Source of the DNA: Cycas panzhihuaensis
Lineage: Eukaryota > Cycadophyta
Reading direction: 5' to 3'
DNA length: 64,000 nt
NCBI GenBank assembly: GCA_023213395.1
Contig: CM041465.1
Span: 158,727,741-158,791,740 of the forward strand
The notes beneath the pieces were generated by a model that saw only the letters and a program-made list of their open reading frames with translations, ran no database searches and was not told the origin of the DNA. The translations under genes and the position numbers were made by a program. Below are positions 43,561 through 53,879 of the stretch, one piece after another; position 1 is the stretch's first letter; each line of letters opens with the position of its first letter.

Positions 43561-44540
43561 GACTTGTAGATCATAAAATGGGTCTCTACAACCTAACAAA
43601 TCTTTCACATTCCAAAGCAAAGTCTTCTAGTGCCTTTATAGCTAAATTAAATCTAATTAGTAAGTTATGGCGTGCTTGGTTTATCTATACAAGTCATGGA
43701 AAACTTTAGTATTTAAGTAAACATGATATGGTTTATGGGATTCCCACCCTAACTATAGTCCATGGTGTTTGTGAAGCCTGTGTAACAAGTAAGCAACACA
43801 TAGATCCCTTTCTACATCAGACTTCATTTAGAGTAAAAGTTCCACTTGAACTCGTTCACTCTGATATTTGTGATCCATTCCAAGTACCATCACTCTAGAA
43901 GTAAGTATTTTATTACCTTCATTAATGATTTTTCTATGAAATATTGGGTTTATATGCTTAAAACAAGAAGTCAGGTCTTTGACATCTTTGTTAAATTTAA
44001 AATATCAGTTAAAAATCAAAGTAACTCTAAAATAAAAATCTTCAGGTATGCAATGCTAAAGAATACTTAAGTAGTAAGTTCACTTCATATTATAAAAAAC
44101 ACAGAATACAATTTCAACATTCTATTGCCTATACCCCATAATAAAATGGTATTATTGAACGCAAGAATCGTAGTCTCGTATAAATGACTAGATGCATGAT
44201 ACATGCAGAAGGTCTAGATCTAAAGTTGTGGGTTGAAGCAATAGCCTGCTTCAACTATCTTTTAAATTGATTACCAAATAAATCTCTACAACATGTTATG
44301 CCAGAACAAAAGTGGTTAAGTTGTAAACCTTCTATCAAACATCTTAAAATCTTTGGAAGTATCATGTGCGGGCATGTTCCCAAAGAAAAACGTAAGAAAC
44401 TTGACCTAAAAAGTTCTAAATTCATCTTCGTTAGTTACAATGAAGAAAGTAAAGCCCACAAGCTTCTTGATCCAATCACATACAAGATTTTAATTCTGTA
44501 CGATGTTATATTTGATGAAGAAGGGTCTTCATAAAAAACT
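43561..44540 (+). pseudogene. pol: E8 pre-integrase and integrase
   Basis: VCEACVTSKQH completes the zinc domain (43768-43800). LELVHSDICDPFQVPSL gives the first Asp; FITFINDFSMKYWVYMLKTR follows. The second Asp block is eroded near 44045. NGIIERKNRS, with NGxxE kept, lies at about 44145. The tail reads FGSIMCGHVPKEKRKKLDLK and VSYNEESKAHKLLDPI. Stops occur throughout. Confidence 0.8.
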
Positions 44541-45880
44541 ACTTATATAGAACTTCCTGTTGAGAGTTTGTTAACTAACACTTACTTAATTGACCCCTCA
44601 GATAAATAAGTTGACCCTAAAATGATCAAATCTTTGTCCAATCAAGTTTAGAATTGGACCTTAATTGAACCTACTATGTTAGAGCCAGTTAGTCAATCAA
44701 ACTCTTTTGATCAACCCTCCACTTATGCTTCTTCAAAGAATAAATAGGCAGTTTGGGCATATAAAACTCTTTTTGATGCTAGTTCTAATGTTGGTAATCC
44801 CTCGGATACTAAGAAGACTTATTCTCAAAACCTTTAAGCTAATTTTGCTCTAATAGCCAAAGTTATGTCCACATATGATCCAAAAACCTTTAAGGGGACA
44901 AGTAACAATTATATATGTCACTAAGCCTTGTAAATTAAATTTGATACTCTTAAAAAGAATTCAACTTATGATTTAGTTACCCTTCCTCCCAATAAAAACT
45001 TGGTAGACTGTAAATGGGTTTATGAAAGAAAGTTTAACTCAAAAGAAGTAATTGAAAAATATAATGTCTCTCTAGTAGCCAAAGGTTTTTATCAAATTGA
45101 CATTATTAATTATATCGAAACCTTTGCCCTTATAGCTAAGATGACTATAATTAAAACCATCATAGCTTTAGCAGGCAAATTTGGCTAGCAAATTCATCAA
45201 ATAAATGTTAAAATTGCCTTATTGAATGGTGACCTTAAAGAAAAAATTTATATGAAACAACCCCCTGGTTTCATTTACAATCATAATCTCGTTTATAAGT
45301 TAGAAAATTATTATATGGTCTAAAACAGGGTCCTCAAGCTTTATACATCAAAATTGATGACTATCTTATATAGAATGAGTACACTAAATGTGTTAGTGAT
45401 CCTAATATCTATTTTAAATGTGAAAATGACAATATTACCATCTTAATCCTTTACGTAGACGATATAATCATAACTAGATCTTTAATCTCTAGTATTCATC
45501 AATTAAAATCTATCTTAATAAATAAATTTGAAATGACTGATTTAGATCTTTTACATTACTTTTTAGGTTTGCAAATTTGTTAAACTAATTCAAAAATAAC
45601 AATTTTATAACCCAAGTATATACTTGACTTAATAAAAAGATTTAATATGAAAAGTAGCAAACCAACTTCTAACCCTTTACAATCAGGATTAAAACTGTCT
45701 ACTAATTATCAAACACCACTTTTTGATCCCACCACTTATCAGTAGCTAATAGGTAGTCTTATTTATCTAATACACATCTGCCTAGACATCTCCTATGTTG
45801 TTGTCTTATGTTCAAGATACATGTAAAAGCCTCATGAATCATACTAAAAAATAACTAAATAGATTTTATGTTATCTATAA
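44541..45880 (+). pseudogene. pol: E8 linker and reverse transcriptase
   Basis: NLVDCKWVYERKFNSKEVIE at about 44997, then YNVSLVAKGFYQ, QINVKIALLNGDLKEKIYMK, and YVDDIIITRSL at about 45454 with the polymerase centre intact. LLHYFLGLQIC and YQXLIGSLIYLIHICLDISY follow (X marks a stop). A frameshift lies near 45300. Confidence 0.82.
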
Positions 45881-46425
45881 GGTATAATTTTCTATGGTTT
45901 AACATACAATTCTTGTGCCACTAACCTAAAAATAATAGGTTATATAGATTCAAACTAGGTAGGAGACTTCAATGACCATAAATTAAAAGCCAATTACATT
46001 TTCTTTCTAGACTCTTCTCCAATTACTTGGTCTAGCAAGAAGATGCAAACATTAGCCCTATCCATAACTGAAGCCAAATATTGAGCACTTATTGAAGTTA
46101 GTAAAGAATCACTCTAGCTTAAATCCTTATTAAGTGAACTTGGTTTGTTTCCTAACTCTTCTATTGAAATTAATATTGATAATCAAAGTACGATATCTAT
46201 TACTGCTAATCTTGTTGCACATTCTAGGATAAAACATATAGAATTACATCAACATTTTATACATAATCTTATAAATGATGAAACTATTCACTTATCTTAT
46301 TATCCCACAGACTTGTAGATTGTAAATGTTCTTATAAAACCATTGACTGAAGTAAAGTGTTTAAAGCTCAGAGAATTATTGAAGATTAAAGAAGTCTACA
46401 TCAAAGGAGGATTAACATGTTGAAT
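45881..46425 (+). pseudogene. pol: E8 RNase H
   Basis: IIGYIDSNXVGDFNDHKLK (X is a stop) with the first Asp, LALSITEAKY (Glu region), INIDNQSTISITAN (Asp) and HSRIKHIELHQHFIHN. The end VNVLIKPLTEVKCLKLRELL matches VDIFTKPL. A TGA closes the reading at about 46425. Confidence 0.82.
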
Positions 46426-46483
46426 TCTTCTTTATTCTTACTTCTTTCTTATTTATTATATAAAAGATAACATTAAAGGAGGA

Positions 46484-46916
46484 TGTTAGAATAATATTAT
46501 ATTTCTAATGTTATCTTTGTAATAATATTTATTTATAATATTTTATATTAATAATATAGTTCATTGAAATAGACAACCACCCATTTCAACGAACCACCAT
46601 CTTCTTAAATCTCTTTTCCTAGATTCTAGGAAGTAGGTCCAAGGGTATGATGGTTTGAAGGTTAGGAGGTTATGACATTGGTCAAAGCTACACATAGGGC
46701 ATGTTGATAACCAAAGGGAGGATGTGATTCTCACCATCAATCAATATAATGTATTTCTTATTTAACATTATTTAACTATATTTATGAGGTGGTTTTTTAT
46801 CCCCCAAAGGGGTTTTCTACCTATCAATCATGGTGTATTATTTGTGATTGTTGAATCTTAAATTTACATTTGATTAAAATAAAACATGTGCTTAAACTTA
46901 ATCCCTCTCTCTAACA
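46484..46916 (+). repeat. E8 3' LTR
   Basis: 433 bp, TGTTAGAATAATA to CTCTAACA, preceded by the purine tract AAAGGAGGA at 46475-46483. A similar purine tract AAAGGAGGAT occurs about 75 bp earlier (46401). Confidence 0.95.
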
Positions 46917-47399
46917 ATAATTATGAATAGTCTTAAGTGTATATATGTAATATAAAGGGACATTTTGAAATAGTCTATATTTTGTTATACATGCATTTAG
47001 AAAAGTCAAAATAGGTTCCTTCAATTATATTTGAAGGTAGTTTACCATATAATGGGTTTTGGGTCCTTTGGATCAATTTAAAGGCAATTTATCTATATTT
47101 CTACTTGAAAGTAACTTTCTTTTAACTTTCAATTCAACCTAAAGATAAACTACCTTTAGTTTCATGTAAAGGTAAGTTTACCTTTGGCATGATTTGAAGG
47201 TGAGCTAACCTCTAAGGCAATCCAAACACAAATTTGTTCTAATTATCCATAGTGGAAATATATAATGGATGTAACACACTTTAATTAAAAGGGTGAGCCA
47301 ATTGTAATAAACTAATTTTTTTTTATAAGATAAAATTAAATTATAAGTGGGTTTGAAATAGGATCCCATAACTTAGTACATCAGTATGCTTCAGGTTTC
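46917..47399. other. AT-rich spacer, nothing recognised
   Basis: Contains a run of nine T at about 47312. If the LINE below extends this far, the run could be its poly-A tail on the minus strand. Confidence 0.4.
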
Positions 47400-47957
47400 C
47401 AAGTCAAAGATGACCGTGACATCCCCACGGTCTAGGCGGAAGAATTACATTGCCAGGACAAGCCCCTCGACTAGCTACTTCGGACCATTTCCTTCTCTAC
47501 TAAAACCATAAGATCTCTGGGAAAGTCGCGCCTCCACACAGTGCCTTCCTTATGCCTCATCCCCTAGTTTGCCAAGAAGTCAACAACTTTGTTACCTTCT
47601 CTTAGTGTGTGTCTTATACAGACTTCTACTAGTCGCTTAATACTCTCCTTAGCATTATTGATTATGGACTGGAATCCCCATTCTGGGAGGGCCACGCCTT
47701 TCAGTGAATTTATGACCACCTATGAGTTTCCCTCAATTACCAGTCATCGAATGCCTCCTTTGAGGGCTAAATCAAGAGCTTTAAGCATAGCATGCATTTC
47801 CGCAAAGTGGTTTGTTTGGTGCTCATAGTAGTCTGCAAAGGCCCAAATGGGGATGCCATTATTATCTCTGCAAATGCTCCCTCCCCCAACTTCTCCAGGG
47901 TTCCCCTTTAAAGCACCGTCAAAGTTGATTTTAAGCTAGGGCCCTATCGGTGGCATC
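47400..47957 (-). pseudogene. LINE-type RNase H domain, truncated by E10
   Basis: The minus strand reads LKINFDGALKGNPGEVGGG at about 47936-47880, the start of the plant RVT_3/RNase H domain found at the C-terminus of L1-type LINEs. It continues with HFAEMHAMLKALDLALKGG (Glu), LVIEGNS (Asp region; Asp changed to Gly) and VVDFLAN near the end. The frame is nearly open for 130 codons with one or two stops. The upstream part (RT) is missing because E10 begins at 47958. Confidence 0.8.
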
Positions 47958-49800
47958 TAAAACGCTTGCCACGGGGTGGTATCTCTACGTCTAGCAAAGG
48001 GAATGAAATGTGGAAAGTTAAATTAAACTAAACAGTAAGGACTTCACCTCGCAGGGCATCCGTGTCTTGGGAGTCACATTTGGAGCTGAGAGGTGCACAG
48101 TTGCTTCCAGGTAGCCGTGCAAAGCGAGGCCTTCCTACCTCTCAAATGGCCGGGAAGAGGAGGAAAGAACCTGGCGCATTGCGTCTTCTCAAGGAAATGA
48201 GAAGGCAATAAAACGGGAAGGCAATTAAAGTAGCGTCTAAGTGTAGGCTAAAAAGGGGGTAAAATGTGGGTAGCTCTAACACAAAGTAAACGATCTAACT
48301 ATGCTAAGCTAACCAATAGATAAAATAATGTAAAGTAAACACATATTTCTTTTTCTCTTTCAATTCTTTATATGCTCCTAACTATGCAAGCATGTGCATA
48401 AAAGACAACGGCATAAAGAAGATATATAAGGATAAGAAAAGTACCTTGACCTAGCATCCGAATGGAGTGCTGTTCGTCCCTTTGCTTCCCACTCCTTCCT
48501 GCTCCACTCGTTACGCATGCGATGCTGGTCGGCAATAATTGCTGTAAGCAACCGAAAAGGGGCTAACTTACCTCCCCTTAAGCATGCAAAAGTAAAAAGC
48601 GGAAAAGAAGCAAACAACGAGAAATGACAAGAAATGCACTAAATGTAGAACTAACCTGCGATTGGTTTCGTTCCACGCAAACTCTACGATGCAAGATCCA
48701 CGTAAGCAAACCGGTAGTACCCCCCTCTCGGAAGAGGGGCCACAAAGTAGACCGAGCATAGATGCTAAACTCAAATGGAACTACATAAAACTAAGCTAAG
48801 CATCAATATGTAATAAAAATCTCCCGCAGGCATGCACCACAAGCAACACCCAAAAAAGAAGAGTATAGCCTCGGAATCGCTAACTCACCCACAAGGAATC
48901 TCCACTCAACTCGGAAAGGGGAAACAAACTCACAACAAGGTCACGGGGCAGTAAATAGTGAGAAAGAAGAGAGTAATGGTAAGGTATGTAGACACCCCAG
49001 GAACGAGATGCTACGAACAACAAATCATTGGGTTGGGTGAATGGCAAACCGTTAACCAGCAAGGAAAGGGTTTGGGGCTTATGCAGGGCCTAAAACCGAC
49101 AGATGGAATTCTAGAACCGACGTGGCAACGAGTTGCCAACTCTGGTTTAGCTCCGAAACTAGATTCCCAAACCCCCTAATCTGATTCCTAGGAAGGTACG
49201 AAAGACAAAGGGAAAGAGAATAAGGGACAGAACCCTTGGAGAGAAGGACAGCAAGGGGGATAGAACCCTACACTCCTCCCTTAAATCCTCTTTGTATTAC
49301 CCCTTTGCAACAGCCACCTAAGAATAGGTTGGTTGGGATGATTGGGAGAAGCAATATTATTTCAAAAGATAAGGAAGTAATGCTAATTAAGTACAACAAT
49401 ATGAAGGTACACAAACTAAAAGTTTATTCACTAAAACATGAAGAAACAACACAAATTACAGAGTAGATGTAGGGTGTACCTTGTCCTGGAAGAACCAAAC
49501 ATGAATTTGCTATTAAAAACAACAGAGATAACCAACATTTAGTGGATAATAGTGGCAGATTTTGGAAAGGAGAGAAGTGCTAAGATATTCCTGTAAGTTT
49601 GGGGTTTTAGTAGCTTGTCTTTTGAGGAGCTTTTGATGGTAATCCTCCTTGAAGCCTTGGCAACCTACAAGAAGATATAAAGCCTGTTATTTGGAGCTGT
49701 AGGGGCAGCAATGGTCCCTAGAATCAAGCTTGTAGTAGTGTGTCCTTCCTTGTAGCAGATTTCTGTGAGGGTTGTGTATGTTTTTTATGTAAATTGTGCA
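47958..49800 (-). repeat. E10 3' LTR (inner edge not determined)
   Basis: Starts TAAAACGCTTGCC (partner TGAAACGCTTGCC) and stays alignable with 62160-64000 at an offset of about 14,200 as far as the window allows. The true inner edge is beyond 49800. Possible edges by TG and purine tract are near 50546 (minus strand AAGGGGGCAG|TGTTTCC) and 51548. A TATAAA box on the minus strand lies at 48367-48372. Confidence 0.88.
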
Positions 49801-49987
49801 AAAAGTTGTAAAAATAAACAAAAGATCTCTCAAAATGAAGAGGAAAACTCCCTTTATCCCCTATTAACTGTAGGTGAACATTGGGGATGTCAGGGCGATG
49901 CAAATGAGCAGGCGCCATGCGGAAGTTCCGTGAAAAAAGTAGAAATTATCGTGTGGTTCTCTTTTTTTAAATTTCAAACAGTTGTAC

Positions 49988-50082
49988 CACGGTAAATTTA
50001 GTGGTACCGCGGCAAAGACTACGGTACCACTAAGTTTACAGCGGTACCAGACTAGCAGCAAAAAAGATAAAAAAAAAAAAAA
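49988..50082. repeat. Palindrome followed by poly-A
   Basis: TAAATTTAGTGGTACC at about 49994-50009 pairs with GGTACCACTAAGTTTA at about 50020-50035 (15 of 16 bases), and further GGTACC-type arms surround it. A poly-A run follows at about 50068. A related block is at 52375-52452. Confidence 0.75.
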
Positions 50083-50628
50083 CAGAAATAAAGATTTTGG
50101 AGTTATTACTAAGGGTAAATTAAGCCTGAAACAACTGGGGGGAATACCCAGATGATGGGCAAGTAGCCAAAACAGTAAAATGAGTCTAAACCAAGGAATT
50201 AATTGGACTTGGAGGAGACTGCAACATGAGAAAAATGTCGTAACATGGGCAAACATGACTGGGTGAAGCATCCCGAGAGGTCGTGGAGATGGAGTGGGTG
50301 GATGTGCGCCATATGGGGTGTAGCATTCGCTGAGGAATGCCCCCATTGTGAGTCATCATTGGCTAAAAGTGTGCTGTAAGCACATGCACTATGATCAGGC
50401 AAAGAAGCAATGCAGGTAGGTAAGCATATGTCAAGTAGTCTATGCTAAACAATCTCATCCAAACAAGAGCAGGGAGAAGTGAGAATGCATACCTGAACAT
50501 ACCTGAGTCAATGTGTCTCAAGTCCATTCCCAGTAGCTAGGAAACACTGCCCCCTTGGCAGCAGAGCCTCACCGCTCGGAAGCGTGATATGATAGCGAAT
50601 GCTAACAACCAAAGATATCAGTAGCACA

Positions 50629-50631
<3 letters not shown>

Positions 50632-50679
<48 letters not shown>
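50632..50679. repeat. (AT)n microsatellite
   Basis: About 24 uninterrupted AT units. Confidence 0.95.
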
Positions 50680-50680
<1 letters not shown>

Positions 50681-50934
50681 CAATAATGAATAGCATATGG
50701 ACTAAGGGTATCGGCGAGTGTTATGGCAGAATGCGTGGATAAGGAAGATGGAGATGAGGATAACATAAGGACTGCCTACGCATCGTCTAAGCATCGACCT
50801 GCAAGTGAATAAAGTAGATGAAGGGGATGCCCCCGTTGCCGAAGTGCAACGAGTGGTAAGAGGGCATCCAACGAACTGAACAAGCACATTGAACTAAAGG
50901 CGACTAGAGACTCGGGCACAGGCTAGCCAGGCAA

Positions 50935-51400
50935 GCCTTAAGGGTGGTCGCTAAGAAGAGGAATACGACTCTCAAGGATGAGGCGGACAAGGCTGTTCGC
51001 CTCAACATTGAGGTCCTGAGGGATGTACTGAATATCCATTGATGAAAAGTGAGCAAGGAGGGATCTGGCGGCTAAAGCAAGGGCTCTCAGGTGAGGGCAT
51101 CATGCCTGGTAAACCTGAGTGAGATGGGACACCACAACCTGAGAATCGCAGAGCAACACGATATATCCGTGATAGAAATAGAGAGCATCAGTAAGGGCTT
51201 CAATAACGGCCGTGTACTCAGCTTCGTTATTAGTTGCCTTAGGAAGGAAGACCCCAGAACGTAGGAAGTCGTGTCTGGAGGGGTTGCAAAGAATCCATCT
51301 GTTGACAAGGCACAGGGTTCTGCGGCTTCCACCATCGGTAAAAATGTAAAGAGACATGTATGAACATTAAATCCTGGCAGCAAGTAAATAGTGATGAAAC
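50935..51400 (-). pseudogene. E10 second RNase H (archaeal/LINE-like type), displaced
   Basis: The minus strand reads LYIFTDGGSR at about 51352 (first Asp), LPKATNNEAEYTAVIEALTD at about 51245 (Glu) and VLLCDSQVVVSHLTQVYQA at about 51150 (Asp). After a stop it continues LAHFSSMDIQYIPQDLNVEA (about 51065-51005), where the family has A-D near the end and this copy has A-N. The central stretch of 25 residues is out of frame. TNNEAEY is the signature of the extra RNase H of Tat elements, normally found between RNase H and integrase. Here it lies 4 kb beyond integrase. Confidence 0.75.
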
Positions 51401-51884
51401 GCAAAGAAAAAACTCAAATGGTAAGCAAAAAGGTGGCCGCGAAGGGTAGGAGGACCTAGCAATGATGTTACCCAAGGATGAGAGCAAGCAGTCCGACCAC
51501 CATCTGGGAGCGGGGGGAGAAAAGATGCCCTAGAGCGCCAAAGGTTACTTTGGGAAGCAAAACATGCCCCCAGACGAGGGAGCATTTCCTTTAGGGACCC
51601 CATGAGCAAGAAAGGGCTGCGAAAATGAGTCCAGGGCGGCGAAATGAGCCAAACGAGTATAAACTCGAGCATGCACGGGAGCGACACGTAAAATAAGGCA
51701 AAAGGGCCCCGGAAAAAAGTGTAATAATGGGGTGTCATAAATGCCTTTGCAAGAATGGGTAAAAGGGTGTCAATATAGCACAATAGGTAACAGGGCTAGA
51801 AGGTAAAGGCGATCATGGAACTGGGACGGTCCCAACGACTGTCACGAGGTCGAAAACGGAGGAAGTGCCCATCGGGGCCCCCAC

Positions 51885-51900
51885 CTATATAAGGAAATCG
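51885..51900 (+). promoter_or_regulatory. Candidate TATA box of the antisense gene
   Basis: CCCACCTATATAAGG on the + strand, upstream of the antisense exons. A start about 30 bp downstream would be near 51925. No such box is needed for the element's own minus-strand transcript. Confidence 0.5.
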
Positions 51901-51924
51901 AATGAAAACTAGATTCATTTTCAT

Positions 51925-52558
51925 CGGCTCTCGTGCGGAACCAGAGCCATTTCCTTACGAAGTGGAGTGCCGCCCAATTTTAGAGGCACGCAAGAGAGGA
52001 TCTGACCGTCGGATTAGAGTACAACGAGAGTCAACAGGACCAGCAAGACGAGATGGCGACGACCATGCCAAATCCAATGAGTAGATCTCGCAAAACCCTC
52101 TCCATTTCAAAGTTTGAAATTTACTACGTTTTGAAGTTTTTAATGCATTTTTTGTGCCCCTTATGGGTAATTGGATGCCTCTCGGAGTCTGAATTGGACC
52201 CAGAAAGAGGTGGGGACCTCGGCATTAGGGAGCCACTCGGTCTGCAGTGGGCCTGGGTCCACCACAAGAATTTTTTTGATTTTCTGGGCAGAAACCCCCC
52301 TTTTTAGGGGGGTCGCCATTCATACCACGGCCAAGATCACGGTGCCGTGATCATGGCTGTGGGGCCCACAGATCACCGCGGGACCCGTGCTAAACTTAGC
52401 GGTACTACTAAGTTTAGCACGGTACGAAGGTAGAAAATAAAAAAAAAAAAGATGAGGGGCCATAAGGCCCCAAATCTCAAGCAGGGAAAGCTGAGAGACA
52501 GCCACGAGCATAGATGATTATTAGGAGGCTGACTTTGATTATTTTTTGGTGTTGGCAG
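51925..52558 (+). other. Putative 5' exon and first intron of the antisense gene
   Basis: An ATG at 52053 in a good context (GACGAGATGGCG) opens an 84-codon frame (MATTMPNPMSRSRK...). Where an exon would end is unclear. The sequence before 52559 ends TTTTTTGGTGTTGGCAG, a good splice acceptor. The second palindrome/poly-A block lies inside. Confidence 0.4.
52375..52452. repeat. Perfect 13-bp-arm palindrome followed by poly-A
   Basis: GTGCTAAACTTAG and CTAAGTTTAGCAC flank an eight-base loop (about 52387-52420). A second palindrome, GATCACGG-TG-CCGTGATC, lies at about 52335-52352. A run of A follows at about 52440. The arms share TACTAAGTTTA with the block at 49988. Confidence 0.8.
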
Positions 52559-53768
52559 GCAGTTATCGCGGTAGATAACCGCAAAAATATAGGCATGGCT
52601 ATGCTAAGTTATATAGAGATGATGTCCTAGGAGGACAAGGCGACCTTGCGGAGGTGTGGCCTATACAAGGCCCTGAAGACACCTCAGTTCGCGTTAGATC
52701 AGAGGCTTCTAGTTGACATAGTATCACGTTGGGACCGGAGGAGGCACGTGTTCCACTTGCCTGAGGTGGGTGATGTGACGGTCACACTAGGAGACATCTG
52801 GCAGATTCTGGGGGTACTAGTGACTGGGAGGCCGGTGAGATTGGGAGCGCTGCCTAGCATTGAGGCATCACACAAGGAGGCGGCCACGTTCTTCATCGGG
52901 GTCGATAGGTTGGAGCGGAGAGGGATTCCTCTCCAGACCATGCTGATGTCGAGGATTCCTCGGGTGAGGAAGCTGATCACACTATGTATTCTGCTCCAGA
53001 TTTCCCAGAAACAAAACTACAAAGAGATACCCGGGGGATGGTTAGATGCAGTGCGCTACTGCGAAGCCGGTGAGAGGATGGACTGGGCCACCCTAGTAGC
53101 GGTGAACCTCGTCGCATAGCTTGATACTATCAAACCAACAGGCAGAGGAGGATTATCATACAGCACATTGCTACAGTGCTGGTTTTTTGATCACTTCGTG
53201 GCGGTGGCACTAGTAGGAGGACCACACCCCATAGTAGAGTGGGCTCCGATGGTCCACATATGGTAGACTCGACTGAGGAGGACGGAGGACCAGGCCCACA
53301 TCCGACGATTAATAGAGGCGACATCGCTGGATCTCCTCACCCTGATGGACTACGCGGCGGATCCATACAGGACGGTGAGGTGAGAGAGCGATGATGAGGC
53401 AGGCGGAGCAAGAGCGCCCATAGATGACGACGACAATGACGATGATGCTGACGGGGGAGATGGGGCCATCCCATCATGACTTATAGGAGAGGTAGGTCTA
53501 TCAGGGTCACTAGGAGGAGCAGCGGGGCTATCCAGGACTGCCAGAGGAGAGGCAGGCCCATTAGGAGTAGTTGAGGAGAGCAAGGGGTTGGTGACTAGGG
53601 CCCACAGGCTACGGATCGTGAGGAGATCGAGGGAGGCAAGAGTTGAGCCGGTCCCTACGAGGAGAGAGGCCTAAGTAGAGGAGGTACCCGAGGATGAGGT
53701 ACCCGCAGTTGGCGGAGAGCTAGGAGGAGAGGATGTCGCGCGAGTAGAGGAGCCGACGGCCATGGCAG
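52559..53768 (+). pseudogene. Antisense accessory gene, exon with plant mobile domain
   Basis: One frame can be followed for 403 codons without a shift, from the acceptor at 52558 to the donor at 53768. Residues about 24-190 match the plant mobile domain (PMD): TLRRCGLYKALKTPQFALDQ, VSRWDRRRHVFHLPEVGDVT, VTLGDIWQILGVLVTGRPV, then STLLQCWFFDHF and IVEWAPMVHIW. An acidic, Ala/Gly-rich tail follows (IDDDDNDDDADGG). In-frame stops at 52628, 53117, 53264 (TAG), 53381, 53477 (TGA) and 53672 (TAA) all fit CAG, CGA or CAA with C changed to T. PMD proteins such as MAIN/MAIL are nuclear; many copies ride on transposons. It lies on the strand opposite to gag-pol. Confidence 0.72.
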
Positions 53769-53879
53769 GTGAGACCTAACCATTTCCTTCGTCATTTGAC
53801 ATCTAAGTAGATATTTAATTTCATTTTAGCATGGTACGTAGTGGGATATTCACTGACACACGGCATGTTGCATTGGCAG
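53769..53879 (+). other. Phase-1 GT-AG intron of the antisense gene
   Basis: The donor GGCAG|GTGAGA and acceptor TTGGCAG|GTACTG fit plant consensus. The 111-bp interval contains stops, and joining the flanks keeps the frame (...T-A-M-A-G-T-A-E-V...). Its presence on the + strand supports transcription opposite to gag-pol. Confidence 0.6.

Larger units (their letters stand above)
39363..46916 (+). mobile_element. E8: Ty1/copia element
   Basis: LTRs of 433 bp at 39363-39795 and 46484-46916, equal in length and similar throughout. The flanks are GTAAT (39358-39362) and ATAAT (46917-46921). The PBS follows the 5' LTR and a purine tract precedes the 3' LTR. It is 7.55 kb with a long leader. Gag, protease, integrase, RT and RNase H are recognisable but contain dozens of stops, many of them TAG or TAA at Gln or Trp positions. 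Confidence 0.95.
49801..50930 (-). other. E10 region between LTR match and second RNase H
   Basis: Nothing coding was recognised. Holds the first palindrome/poly-A block (49988-50082) and the (AT)n tract at 50632-50679. Part or all of this could still be LTR. Confidence 0.5.

Noticed and set aside
48958-49466. Small ORFs repeated at 63038-63672
   Set aside because: They are conserved only because both copies lie in the E10 LTRs; no start context or domain.
50508-50696. Small minus-strand ORF with alternating Tyr and Ile
   Set aside because: Translation of the (AT)n microsatellite.
51367-51783. 138-codon minus-strand ORF upstream of the second RNase H
   Set aside because: No motif and an aromatic-rich composition; out of frame with the RNase H reading, so probably chance.
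53130-53583. Minus-strand ORFs rich in Ser and Pro across the antisense gene
   Set aside because: They are complements of the Asp/Gly/Ala-rich + strand exon, which alone gives a domain match and a consistent frame.
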